Source: Dehalococcoidales bacterium (GTDB taxonomy: Bacteria; Chloroflexota; Dehalococcoidia; Dehalococcoidales; UBA5760). From it: a stretch of 64,000 bases of DNA. This document shows positions 53,711 through 62,425 of the stretch, piece after piece. The notes beneath the pieces were generated by a model. That model searched no databases. It was not told the DNA's origin and saw only the letters and a list, made by a program, of their open reading frames with translations. Within the stretch, counting starts at the first letter, position 1, and each line of letters opens with the position of its first letter. The stretch spans positions 1-64,000 of the forward strand of contig JAQUQE010000007.1 in assembly GCA_028716225.1 (NCBI GenBank), given 5' to 3'. The position numbers and the translations under genes were made by a program.

Positions 53711-54853
53711 ATGGCAAAGACAAGTTTTGTGGCTAACCCGGCTAAGATTAAGGTTATTGGCTTGGGCGGTGGCGGCTGTAATGCTATAACCCGTATGGTA
53801 CAGGAGGAAATCCGGGGCGTAGAGTTCGTTGTTATGAATACCGATGCTCAAGCCCTGGCTATTGCCGAGGCTCCGCTGCGCGTTCAGCTTGGCGAGAAAG
53901 CTACCAAAGGGTTAGGCGTTGGTGGCGACCACAACTTCGGAACAAAGGCGGCTGAGGAGAACCGCGATGAAATCAAGGAGATTGTCTCCGGTGCGGATAT
54001 GGTTTTTATCACCTGCGGAATGGGGGGTGGTACCGGTACTGGTGCGGCTCCTGTCGTCGCTGAGATAGCCAAGCAAAGCGGTGCTCTTACCATTGCTGTG
54101 GTTACCAAACCGTTTGCTTTTGAGGGCAATCGTCGCTGCCAAGTGGCTGATGAAGGCATCACCAATCTACTGGACAAGGTCGATACCCTGATTATTATTC
54201 CCAATGATCGCTTGCTCAGTCTCTGTGACCAGAAGACGGGGGTGGATAATGCCTTCAAACTGGCTGATGATGTCTTAAGGCATGGTGTTCAGGCGATATC
54301 CGAGGTCATCACTGTCCCAGGGATGATTAACCTCGACTTTGCCGATGTCAAGGCGATAATGAAGAACGCCGGTCCTGCCTGGATGTCCATCGGTGTTGCT
54401 TCCGGCAAGAACCGGGCGGTAGAAGCAGCCAGAGAGGCTCTGTGCAGTCCGCTGCTGGATGTTTCTGTTACCGGATCAAAGGGAGTCCTGTTTAATGTTG
54501 TCGGCGGCAATAGTCTCACCCTGTTTGAGGTTAATGAGGCGGCGGCGGCAATTAAAGAGGCGGTAGACCCTGAGGCTAACATTATTTTCGGTGTGGCTCA
54601 TGATCCTAGTATGAATGACGAGGTCAGGATTACCCTGATTGCTACCGGGTTTGCTTCCAAGACAGGGATGACTAAAGGTCAGGAGGATGATGAGATTACG
54701 CAGCTGCTCAAGGGTTTAAAGAGCGAGGAAGAGATGGACGTACCCTCATTCCTGCGCCGTCCCCTGTTCAGTCATCGGCGTCAGGCGGTAACTCCATCCC
54801 AGAAGATTGCCAGCGGCCCTTCCTATACTCCGCTCAGGGAAGCCTCCCGGTAA
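53711..54853 (+). CDS. ftsZ: Cell division protein FtsZ
   Basis: 380 residues; tubulin-like GTPase that forms the Z ring. KVIGLGGGGCNAITRM at the N-terminus, the tubulin signature in GMGGGTGTGAAPVVAEIAK, NFGTKAAEENRDEI, and the T7 loop NLDFADVKAIM are all present. A short linker leads to DVPSFLRRPLF, a recognisable C-terminal peptide, but about 25 more residues follow it. GAAAGGAGGAG stands before the ATG. A terminator lies 55 bases after the stop. Confidence 0.97.
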   Translation: MAKTSFVANPAKIKVIGLGGGGCNAITRMVQEEIRGVEFVVMNTDAQALAIAEAPLRVQLGEKATKGLGVGGDHNFGTKAAEENRDEIKEIVSGADMVFITCGMGGGTGTGAAPVVAEIAKQSGALTIAVVTKPFAFEGNRRCQVADEGITNLLDKVDTLIIIPNDRLLSLCDQKTGVDNAFKLADDVLRHGVQAISEVITVPGMINLDFADVKAIMKNAGPAWMSIGVASGKNRAVEAAREALCSPLLDVSVTGSKGVLFNVVGGNSLTLFEVNEAAAAIKEAVDPEANIIFGVAHDPSMNDEVRITLIATGFASKTGMTKGQEDDEITQLLKGLKSEEEMDVPSFLRRPLFSHRRQAVTPSQKIASGPSYTPLREASR

Positions 54854-54907
54854 AGTCAGTAACTGAATAAACGTGGAGTTTCTTGAGGAAAGCCTCGAGA
54901 TCAGTGT

Positions 54908-54936
54908 AAGGCTGTGGGCGTTATGCCCGCAGCCTT
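54908..54936. terminator. Hairpin terminator between ftsZ and the ABC permease
   Basis: AAGGCTGTGGGC (54908-54919) pairs with GCCCGCAGCCTT (54925-54936) over a 5-base loop, 12 bp with one G-T position. It lies between two convergent genes and can serve both, although the T-runs are short. Confidence 0.65.
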
Positions 54937-54993
54937 CTTGATTTCCCGGGTCTTTGCCTAGGGAGGGCGTCGCCCCTTGATTGACAACCGGTA

Positions 54994-55971
54994 TTAAGTG
55001 GATCTTATCTCTTCGCGCATAAACTTGTAGTACGAGATGGCGAAGAGCATCGTGGGTATGGCGATGAAGGTTACTATGTGGGGCCATATGGTAAGTATAC
55101 TCTGCCCCAGCGGCAGGGTACTGGAGATAAGGCCGCCCCCGGATGACTGTTGCAGTAGTTGCAGTAGTTCGGATGCCGTCCTCTCTCCCGGAGCAAGGAT
55201 TACGGTAGTCGCTTCTTGGAATAGAAAAATAGGTGAGGCACGCGAAGCTGTGATTTGAATTTCGATGTTCCGGAATATCTCCTGTGTTGTTGACGTATCG
55301 CCGATCGGTGCCATTGTGTTGGCAATGAAGGTGGATATCATGGCCATGAAGATGAGAAAGAATATCCAGACGGCAATCGTGGCCAGCGCTGAGGTGGCCA
55401 CCCGCTGCAGGAAGGTGGAAAATAGCATGGCCAGCCCCAGCCAGAACGCTCCGTACAGTGTACCCATTACGATGAATAGAAACAACCGGAAGACTTCTTC
55501 CGAGCTTGGGGGTACTCCGATCATGCTTAGTCCCAGCCCGGATATAAGCAGTATAATGCTCGTCAGCATTATGGCGATGGTGGTTATGCCGGCGAAGAAT
55601 TTGCCGTTAAAGACGGTGTCCCTGTAGATGGGCTGCGAGAGGAGCCGGCTCAGGGTGCCGCTGTTCTTTTCACTGTTGATGGCGTCAAAACCGAAGGCTA
55701 TGCCTATTACCGGTACCAGGAATGCCGAGACGAAGTAGAGGAAGGATAGAGAACTCTGTCCGGAGGTGGTAAAAAGCTTGAGAAAGACGAACTGGGTAGC
55801 GCCGAATTGACTGGTGGAGGTCAAATCGGCGCGGATATTTTGCAGTGCCCCCGCCGGTCCGTAAATAGCGAATACCGCTGTCAGCAACACCACACCGAAA
55901 AGTATGATGCCTCTCCAGCTGATGAAATAGTCAGCCAGTTCTTTATTAAATACCGTCAGTAGTCCTCGCAT
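54994..55971 (-). CDS. ABC-2-type transporter permease
   Basis: 325 residues with six membrane segments and one large external loop between the first two. The ABC-2 pattern is visible in FGFDAINSEKNSGTLSRLLSQPIYRDTVFNGKF after the second segment. It is read after the ATPase gene, starting 1 base beyond its stop. Such pairs move lipids, drugs, polysaccharides or peptides, or insert surface proteins; the NEW3-type protein in the same operon suggests an envelope role (inference). Confidence 0.9.
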   Translation of the reverse strand: MRGLLTVFNKELADYFISWRGIILFGVVLLTAVFAIYGPAGALQNIRADLTSTSQFGATQFVFLKLFTTSGQSSLSFLYFVSAFLVPVIGIAFGFDAINSEKNSGTLSRLLSQPIYRDTVFNGKFFAGITTIAIMLTSIILLISGLGLSMIGVPPSSEEVFRLFLFIVMGTLYGAFWLGLAMLFSTFLQRVATSALATIAVWIFFLIFMAMISTFIANTMAPIGDTSTTQEIFRNIEIQITASRASPIFLFQEATTVILAPGERTASELLQLLQQSSGGGLISSTLPLGQSILTIWPHIVTFIAIPTMLFAISYYKFMREEIRST

Positions 55972-55972
55972 A

Positions 55973-56920
55973 CTAGGCCTCTTTAAAGTATTTCAGGTAA
56001 ATGTCCTCTAGAGCATAGCTCTGTATTTTCATCTCTACCAGCAGGCCGTTCGCCTCGACAATCGCCTTGGCTATCTGTGGTCTCAGGTCCTTCGAGCAGC
56101 CTGCCAGCAGCCTGTCCTCCATCCTGTCCACGCTGAGAACGCCTTTGACCCGCTTGATAGCATCGATGATGCCTTGAGTTATTTCAGTAAGTTGAAGCTC
56201 AATCTTGAACTGGCTGCCGCCGAGGCTATCCTTACCCAGCTGGTTGGGTGAGCCCTTGACCAGCAGTCGTCCTCGCACCATTATCCCGATCTGGTTGCAG
56301 ATTCTCTGCACCTGATGCAGTTGATGGGATGACATGATAACGGACATCTTTCTCTCTTTGGCTATCTTGGCGATCAGGTCGAGTAGCTGGTTAATGCCCT
56401 CGGGATCAATGCCTGAGGTGGGCTCATCCAGAATGGCAACCCGGGGATTTTTTATCAATATGTCGGCAAAGGCAAGCCGCTGCTTCATTCCTTTGGAGAA
56501 CTCTCCTACCGGCTGCTCGGCCTTGTCGGCGAGGCCGACGATGTCCAGTGTCTCGGCGACCCTTTTTTTGACAACTTCTTCGGGGAGATTATTCAACCTG
56601 GCTATGTAGGCGAGATTATAGGATGCGGTCAGGCTTTCGTAAAAGCCGACCTTTTCCGGGACATAGCCGGCGATACTCTTGACTTTCAATGGCTCCCGTG
56701 TAGAGTCATAGCCGGCGACATGCACTGAACCGGAGGTGGGTTCGGTAAGCCCGAGCAACATCAATATCGTTGTCGTCTTGCCGGCACCGTTAGGACCGAG
56801 GAAACCAAAAAGATCTCCCTCCTCTATATGAAGGTTCAGATTATCGACCGCGGTAGTGTCGTCGTAGACCTTGGTCAGGTTCTTTGTCTCTACCATCAGC
56901 TTGTTGGCCAATTTGCTCAC
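55973..56920 (-). CDS. ABC transporter ATP-binding protein
   Basis: 315 residues. Walker A is GPNGAGKTTT, the Q loop is in GYVPEKVGFY, the signature is FSKGMKQRLAFA, and Walker B with the catalytic Glu is VAILDEPTSGIDP; the switch is SSHQLHQVQRI. The 90-residue C-terminal extension (VKGVLSVDRMED...) is usual in ABC-2-type ATPases. The start overlaps the NEW3-type gene upstream as ATGA. It energises the permease encoded next. Confidence 0.94.
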   Translation of the reverse strand: MSKLANKLMVETKNLTKVYDDTTAVDNLNLHIEEGDLFGFLGPNGAGKTTTILMLLGLTEPTSGSVHVAGYDSTREPLKVKSIAGYVPEKVGFYESLTASYNLAYIARLNNLPEEVVKKRVAETLDIVGLADKAEQPVGEFSKGMKQRLAFADILIKNPRVAILDEPTSGIDPEGINQLLDLIAKIAKERKMSVIMSSHQLHQVQRICNQIGIMVRGRLLVKGSPNQLGKDSLGGSQFKIELQLTEITQGIIDAIKRVKGVLSVDRMEDRLLAGCSKDLRPQIAKAIVEANGLLVEMKIQSYALEDIYLKYFKEA

Positions 56921-57846
56921 CGTTTGCCTAATCTTCTGAACCAGATTATCAAGCCGGCGATAACTCCGGCCGCGATGCCGATGCCGATGCCTCCCCAGGC
57001 AGTGGATGCCGGTACGGCTACCCTGATTTCCAGATTACCGTCAGCCTTCTCACTGGCGGCTTTCAAAATAACGGGATAGTCGCCGGCTTCCGTACCCTTG
57101 GGGGGTTTTATCGCAACATCTATCTCCTGGGCAAGACCCGATTCCAGATTATCCAGGCTGCTCGGAGTAAAGGTAACCTCCCATCCCTCCGGTTTTTCTG
57201 ATGATAGGGTAATATTATCCAGTTCTCCGGTCGCCGAGTTGGTTATCAGGATTGACATATGGTTGTCTTCACCGGCGCTCGCCTGGATCCCGGTCTGTTG
57301 GGTGGGGATGGACATACTCAGCGCGTACCTGAGGGGTGATTCGACTACTATTGCCTTAAGGTCAATGCTGTCCTTTAGGTCGTCCGAAGCTACCTCAAAG
57401 GTGAAGTCGTACTCACCCGGTTCGGGTAGAGTATCTATCGGCCAGACTTGAACGATGAGCTGTTCAGTCATGTTCAGTGGTTCCGGGTCGAAGGCCGATA
57501 TCGCGCTCTCCGGGGTGGTTGACTTTGGTGTACCGTTCCATCCCGGCGGCATGGTGAGATTAAGGTCGAAAGTCCTGCGTTCCTTAATCCGGTAATCAAC
57601 GGTAATCTCAAAATTATAGCTGGTGCCGGCCGTGTTTTCCAGGACGGGGTATTGGGCGGAGAGTTCTATGCGTTCCTGGGGGGTGGTCTGCTCCTCGGCA
57701 GGTTGCTCCTCGTTTGGCGGTAGCGTGTAGGAGTTACTGGCGTTTTCCTGGGCGGCGAGGGCGACATGGCTTCCCAATAAGCCACCGAGCACTGTACAGA
57801 GTGAAGCTAGGCAAAGAAGATAGCGAACTCTCCTAAATCTAATCAT
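56917..57846 (-). CDS. Exported, membrane-anchored NEW3-type (alpha-galactosidase-associated) protein
   Basis: 309 residues. A signal peptide (about 5-32) leads to two Ig-like beta domains. Typical lines are YNFEITVDYRIKERRTFDLNLTMPPGW and LSSEKPEGWEVTFTPSSLDNLESG...VAIKPPKGTEAGDYPVILKA, the pattern of NPCBM-associated NEW3 domains. A C-terminal membrane helix (WGGIGIGIAAGVIAGLIIWF) and a basic end anchor it. It is the first gene of a three-gene unit with the ABC ATPase and permease, and similar triplets are known; it may be the extracytoplasmic partner of the transporter. Confidence 0.82.
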   Translation of the reverse strand: MIRFRRVRYLLCLASLCTVLGGLLGSHVALAAQENASNSYTLPPNEEQPAEEQTTPQERIELSAQYPVLENTAGTSYNFEITVDYRIKERRTFDLNLTMPPGWNGTPKSTTPESAISAFDPEPLNMTEQLIVQVWPIDTLPEPGEYDFTFEVASDDLKDSIDLKAIVVESPLRYALSMSIPTQQTGIQASAGEDNHMSILITNSATGELDNITLSSEKPEGWEVTFTPSSLDNLESGLAQEIDVAIKPPKGTEAGDYPVILKAASEKADGNLEIRVAVPASTAWGGIGIGIAAGVIAGLIIWFRRLGKR

Positions 57847-58172
57847 GGCTTATCCCCTCAACAGAGTTATTAGCTTTCCCGTGGACCTACTGATATCTCC
57901 CGGGAAGAATGGGCATTCTTTCTGGCAATTGCGTCTATATCGAATTGCCGTGAAATTTGTTAGATTATAGCCTGTCCAAGGAAATAAATCAAATCTGCCT
58001 GTGTGGGGCTATGGGATGGTTCCCCAAAGTTATTGGTACCTACTAGCCAATTGGGTCTTGTAGCTATTATACTTTGAACGGGAGTTTCATGACCGGTGAC
58101 CACCGTGGATATGGTCCATGTTCTTTGTAGTATCTACCCATCGGCAGTATTAGTACGAACGGGGAGAAAAGT
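57847..58172. other. Divergent intergenic region
   Basis: 326 bases between the NEW3-type gene (minus) and the symporter (plus). It should hold both promoters, but I see no pair of boxes good enough to call. No gene, repeat or terminator is recognised. Confidence 0.4.
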
Positions 58173-59543
58173 ATGCTTCAGCTGGCGATTATTGCCGCCT
58201 ATTTCGTGGTTGTGATTGTTATCGGAGTATTGAGCCGGGATAGGGCGAAAGAAGTGGATGATTTCCTGGTTGCCGGTAGAAGGGGGTCTCCTCTGCTCAT
58301 TACCGGCTCTCTGCTGGCCACCATTGTGGGCGGCTCGGCAACTATCGGCATGGCCGGGTTGGGTTTTGCCCGGGGTCTAACCGGGGCCTGGTGGTTGCTG
58401 GTAGGCAGCATCGGGCTGGTGGTCTCCGGGATTTTCTTCGCCGGGAAGGTGAGGGGGTTCGGGCTGTATACTCTTCCCGAGATGGTTGAGAAGCAGTATG
58501 ACAGCCGGGTTGGCCTGGCTGCCTCGTTTCTTATTGTCATTGCTTGGGTAGGTGTTCTCGCCGCTCAGATTATAGCTTCAGGTAAGATACTGGGTATCCT
58601 GGGAGTGGCTGCTCCTGCCCTGTGGATGGTAATCTTTACGGTTGCCTTTGTCGTTTATGCTGTTCTGGGCGGTCAGCAGGCTATCATCCGGACCGATGTC
58701 GTACAGATAGGGATAGTGCTGGCCGGGATATTCACCTGCCTGGCGCTGGTACTGTCGCGGCTGGGGGGTTGGACCGGGTTGGTCAGCTCCCTGCCCCCGG
58801 AGCGCTTCGCCTTCCCCGTCAGCTCCCAGTTCGGTGGTGGTGACCTCGCCTCATTCCTTCTGCTGGTGGGATTAACCTATCTTGTCGGGCCTGATATCTA
58901 TTCCAGGCTGTTCTGTGCCCGGGATACCGGTACAGCCAGGGTATCGGTATTCTGGACTGCTTTGATTATCGTCCCGGTCGCTTTCGCAATTACGGTAATT
59001 GGCATGGGGGCTTCGGCTCTGTTTCCCCAGATTGCTTCCCCGGAACAGGCTTTTCCTGCGGTAGTAACCGGGGTATTACCGCCATTTGCCGGCGGAATCG
59101 TGCTGGCCGCCCTGCTCGGTGCGGTGATGTCTTCGGCTGATACCATCCTCTTCAGTGCCAGTACCATACTGTCTGTGGATATAATCGGTCATTTCCGACC
59201 GCTCACCCGGGAAAAGACCCTTTTCTACTCTCGCTGGATGATTGTAATACTGGGGGTGGTCGCCTTACTGCTGGCCCTGGTTCTAAGAGGGGTGATAAGT
59301 GCTCTCCTTTTTGCCTATACGGTGTATACCGCCGGGCTGATTGTGCCGGTAATCGCCGGCTTCTACCGGGAAAAATTGAAAGTAACTCCCCGGGGAGCGC
59401 TGGCGGCGATTATAGGCGGCGGGTCGGCGGCGCTTGTCAGTGGAATACTTGACATAAAGTATATGGATCTGGGCAGCCTGGCAATCAGCGTCGCGTTGCT
59501 TTTTCTCGTCAGTTATTTCGATAATCGGAGTATAGCGGCTTGA
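58173..59543 (+). CDS. Sodium:solute symporter family transporter
   Basis: 456 residues, about 13 membrane segments. SSS-family features are VDDFLVAGRRGSPLLITGSLLATIVGG (sodium site in helix 1), GFGLYTLPEMVEKQYDSRVG, VGPDIYSRLFCARD and GAVMSSADTILFSASTILSVDI. Members take up sugars, amino acids, pantothenate or other solutes with Na+; the substrate here is unknown. GGGGAGAAAAG lies before the ATG. tRNA-Val follows 35 bases after the stop. Confidence 0.92.
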   Translation: MLQLAIIAAYFVVVIVIGVLSRDRAKEVDDFLVAGRRGSPLLITGSLLATIVGGSATIGMAGLGFARGLTGAWWLLVGSIGLVVSGIFFAGKVRGFGLYTLPEMVEKQYDSRVGLAASFLIVIAWVGVLAAQIIASGKILGILGVAAPALWMVIFTVAFVVYAVLGGQQAIIRTDVVQIGIVLAGIFTCLALVLSRLGGWTGLVSSLPPERFAFPVSSQFGGGDLASFLLLVGLTYLVGPDIYSRLFCARDTGTARVSVFWTALIIVPVAFAITVIGMGASALFPQIASPEQAFPAVVTGVLPPFAGGIVLAALLGAVMSSADTILFSASTILSVDIIGHFRPLTREKTLFYSRWMIVILGVVALLLALVLRGVISALLFAYTVYTAGLIVPVIAGFYREKLKVTPRGALAAIIGGGSAALVSGILDIKYMDLGSLAISVALLFLVSYFDNRSIAA

Positions 59544-59578
59544 CGGCCGATATGCCATCTAGTAGAATTTCTTTTAGT

Positions 59579-59655
59579 GGGCGGTTAGCTCAGCTGGTCA
59601 GAGCGCTGCGTTGACATCGCAGAGGTCACTGGTTCAAGTCCAGTATCGCCCACCA
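59579..59655 (+). tRNA. tRNA-Val (anticodon GAC), CCA encoded
   Basis: Acceptor GGGCGGT pairs with ATCGCCC; the D arm is GCTC-AGCTGGTCA-GAGC; the anticodon stem is CTGCG/CGCAG with loop TTGACAT, anticodon GAC; the T arm is ACTGG-TTCAAGT-CCAGT. Discriminator A and encoded CCA. 77 bases. The serine recombinase gene on the other strand ends within its 3' part, marking it as an integration site. Confidence 0.97.
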
Positions 59656-61190
59656 TCGTGTACAATAGGGGGAACCGCAGCTACGTTCTCTGATGTCATG
59701 CCTCTTGAAAGTGGCATGGTATAGTCTATAGTTACCTGATCACCAGTGACCCTTACTTCTTTCACGAAGCTCCGAACAAAAGATTTCCTCTCAGTGATGG
59801 AGCTTTCTCCAAGCAGGTTTTGCAGATCCTCAACGTAAGCCCTGACAGTCTCAGAGTCAGCAAGCTCTACTCGTCTATCGGCTAGGAGTATTTCCAGTTC
59901 CCACCGGGTTGACTGCAGTTGCTCCTGGCGCTGTCGCAATGCCTGAATACGAGGAGAGAGATCCTGGAGGCTTAGCGTAGTACTAGTCTCAAGAGTATCG
60001 TAGAGTTTGTCAAGACGCCGGCTTACGGTATCGTATTCATATATTACAGACATAAGCCGACTACGGTATTCACCAGCCGCAGAATCCATCTCCTCGTTGA
60101 CAAGCCGGGCAAGTTCCCTCAGGTTTTCGTAGGTCAAGATATGTTCCTTGATCCTGGTGATTACCAGTTGTTCGAACTTATCTCTGTTAAGATAGTTTGC
60201 CTGACATGCCCCAGATCCCTTTTTGTTTATGGTACCGCAGACATAGTAGTGGAATTGTCCTCCCTTAGCATCCTGTCCCACTAGAGCCTTACCACAGTGA
60301 CCGCATTTAGCCAGGCCACTGAGCAGGTAGCTGCTGGTAACCCGCTTGGGATGTACCCTGGCAAACGCCCTATCCTGAAGGAGAGCGTTGGCCTGCTGGA
60401 ACGTGCCTTGATCAACAATACTTGGCCAAGCCTTTTCCACTATTATTGGGGGTAGGCTTCGGTTGCTCTGCTGACCCCAGACCAAGTTACCGAGATATGC
60501 CTCATTGGAGAGTATCTTATGTAGTGTGGTCTTACCCCAGCCTTTACTGCGGGGAGCTGCGATACCGTCTCTGTTGAGCCCCTTGGCAATCTCCACCATC
60601 CCCTTTCCGTCAATGATTTCGTGAAAGATCCGTTTTACGACCTTAGCCTGACCGGGCTCAATCTCCAGGGTGGAGCGCTCTTTCGCTCCGTCTCTTACCT
60701 TAATCTTCCGATAGCCGTAAGGAGCGTAGCTGGATACGTAAAATCCCCTTGAGGCACTCTCCCGCATCCCTCTGGTTACCTCCTCACCCAGATTAGCCGA
60801 GTAGAATTCATCAAGACTCTCAATCATGGCTTCCAGCAGCCTGCCTGTCGGCGTGTCCTCAAAAGGCTCGTTTATTGAAATAACCTGCACACCTGCCTTA
60901 CGCAGCATGGCCTTGAAGAGGATGGAGTCCTCGCGATTGCGGGCAAACCGGGAATACTTCCAGACCAGGATCAGATCGAAGGGCCGATCAGAGCGCCGAG
61001 CGGAGGCAATCATTTCCCGGAAGGAAGGCCGCTGGCTTGTTCTGCCGCTTTCGGCCTCATCAACATATTCCTTAACGATGTAATGGGAATTTCTGGCAGC
61101 GTATTCACGGAGCGCCTTAAGCTGAGCCGAGATAGAAAGATCGACATCCTGTCGTTCCGAACTAACCCTGGCATACAGACAAGCTTTCAT
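59634..61190 (-). CDS. Large serine recombinase
   Basis: 518 residues. Residues 1-150 are the resolvase domain with the nucleophile in YARVSSERQ and SRFARNREDSILF. The recombinase domain follows (GYRKIKV...VVKRIFHEII...KGWGKTTLHKILSNEAYLG). A zinc ribbon has CGHCGKALVGQ...CGTINKKGSGAC, and there is a coiled-coil region near 370-440. It catalyses integration and excision without an external cofactor. The last codons (GGRYWT and stop) are encoded by the antisense of the tRNA-Val 3' end, so the C-terminus changes on excision. Confidence 0.93.
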   Translation of the reverse strand: MKACLYARVSSERQDVDLSISAQLKALREYAARNSHYIVKEYVDEAESGRTSQRPSFREMIASARRSDRPFDLILVWKYSRFARNREDSILFKAMLRKAGVQVISINEPFEDTPTGRLLEAMIESLDEFYSANLGEEVTRGMRESASRGFYVSSYAPYGYRKIKVRDGAKERSTLEIEPGQAKVVKRIFHEIIDGKGMVEIAKGLNRDGIAAPRSKGWGKTTLHKILSNEAYLGNLVWGQQSNRSLPPIIVEKAWPSIVDQGTFQQANALLQDRAFARVHPKRVTSSYLLSGLAKCGHCGKALVGQDAKGGQFHYYVCGTINKKGSGACQANYLNRDKFEQLVITRIKEHILTYENLRELARLVNEEMDSAAGEYRSRLMSVIYEYDTVSRRLDKLYDTLETSTTLSLQDLSPRIQALRQRQEQLQSTRWELEILLADRRVELADSETVRAYVEDLQNLLGESSITERKSFVRSFVKEVRVTGDQVTIDYTMPLSRGMTSENVAAVPPIVHDGGRYWT

Positions 61191-61220
61191 TCTATCACCT
61201 CCAGATTTTGATCCATTGTT

Positions 61221-62042
61221 CTAAAGAGGGCAGTACTTACAGTGCCCGGGCACCACACCTCTCATGATTATGGTGGTTAGCTCACTTCTTATCTTCTTCT
61301 TGATCTCCCGCATCTGACCAAGGAGATCCGATAACTTGTGATAGTCATCCCAGGAAGTGAAAGCATCCTCATATTCAGTAACTACTTTCTTTAGGTCCCC
61401 GGCTACCTCCCCGCTCTGCTTACCCATGTGGAAGGAACCGTACTTTACCTCGCACATACCGTCTTCGCCTTGTATAGCAGAAAAGTCATCGTAAAGGACT
61501 AAACCGGTTTCGCCTCGCCCACGGCGTTCCATATTAAAAAGAAGGGCTGCCGTTATGCCAGCGACGGCCCCGTCGAGTTGTGTGGCAGGCGCATCTTTCA
61601 GTCTGGAGTCAGCTCTTAATCCTATCTGTAATTTGGATTCCAGTGCCTTCCTTGAGCCTTTAAGACTATTATGTATACTATCCCATCTTGCCAGCAGGTT
61701 CCAGAGGGATATCCGTGGCTGGTGCTGTTTCAACGCTGTCCAGTAGGGATCCTCACGTAAGTCATTCGATACGACTATTCCTTTGTCAACAGTCTTATTG
61801 AGTTTCTGGGCAAAGTTGACTATGCCCCTGTAATGTCGTTCCAGGGTATTACGTAACACCACGGCGCGGGCTTCTTTAGCCTCCCGCTCCATCTTTGCCA
61901 GCTCGATATGCTTTCTGACAGTACGAACATCATAGCCGTCCTTTTTGGCGATCTGGGGCGGCGACTGCCCACCCTCATTACGCCTGACCCATTCCAGTCT
62001 TTTTCCCGCCTCCACTTCGGGTTTCTTGGTTTTCTTTACCAT
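61221..62042 (-). CDS. Element protein with N-terminal HTH, function unknown
   Basis: 273 residues. The first 55 carry an HTH-like segment (RRNEGGQSPPQIAKKDGYDVRTVRKHIELA). The rest is mostly helical, with WNLLARWDSIHNSLKGSRKALESKL and a C-terminal CKYCPL. GGAGGACAT precedes the ATG. It lies directly upstream of the recombinase gene on the same strand (30 bases), so it may regulate or assist recombination. No family is recognised. Confidence 0.65.
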   Translation of the reverse strand: MVKKTKKPEVEAGKRLEWVRRNEGGQSPPQIAKKDGYDVRTVRKHIELAKMEREAKEARAVVLRNTLERHYRGIVNFAQKLNKTVDKGIVVSNDLREDPYWTALKQHQPRISLWNLLARWDSIHNSLKGSRKALESKLQIGLRADSRLKDAPATQLDGAVAGITAALLFNMERRGRGETGLVLYDDFSAIQGEDGMCEVKYGSFHMGKQSGEVAGDLKKVVTEYEDAFTSWDDYHKLSDLLGQMREIKKKIRSELTTIIMRGVVPGHCKYCPL

Positions 62043-62158
62043 GGTATGTCCTCCTTTGAAGCATAAACTGGTATTTTAGTGATGTTCTATCATGGCTACA
62101 GTTAGTAATCATGAGCTAACGTGTGTTCTTTATCAGTATTCTTCATGTGCCTTAACTA

Positions 62159-62198
62159 TTGACAATATGTACTATATAGCCTGTATATAATATACAGG
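62159..62198 (+). promoter_or_regulatory. Promoter with overlapping palindromic operator
   Basis: TTGACA at 62159-62164 is followed by a TATA-rich stretch. CCTGTATATAATATACAGG (62180-62198) is a perfect 8+3+8 palindrome that covers the -10 region (TGTATA at 62182, TATAAT at 62186). A repressor binding there would block transcription. The divergent HTH gene, 117 bases away, is a possible source (inference). Confidence 0.6.
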
Positions 62199-62210
62199 AT
62201 AATATAATCA

Positions 62211-62369
62211 ATGTCAACTGCAAAAAGGCAACCCGACCTGAATTTGAGAGAGGATACTTTCACTGGCGATAGATCACGCATCTTAGCTAGGATCATCGCC
62301 AGAGTGTATTTAGCCAGGAACACGGCAGCCAATGCCAACAGTCAAAAAACCGGAGGGCACAGAAAGTAG
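62211..62369 (+). CDS. 52-residue basic protein, function unknown
   Basis: ATG 62211 to TAG 62367-62369. It starts MSTAKRQPDLNLREDTFTGD, has a helical middle (SRILARIIARVYLARN) and a basic tail. It lies just downstream of the promoter and palindrome. AGGA stands 11 bases before the ATG. It may be the first gene of the plus-strand unit that includes the tyrosine-recombinase-like gene. No family is recognised. Confidence 0.45.
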   Translation: MSTAKRQPDLNLREDTFTGDRSRILARIIARVYLARNTAANANSQKTGGHRK

Positions 62370-62425
62370 CATCAGCCAACCTACACGAATCTCCCCAGGT
62401 GATGAGGAAGGAAATAGAGGCTTAG

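Noticed and set aside
62156-62338. 60-codon minus-strand frame over the element promoter
   Set aside because: It covers the promoter and palindrome and opposes the better 52-residue frame; no ribosome site.
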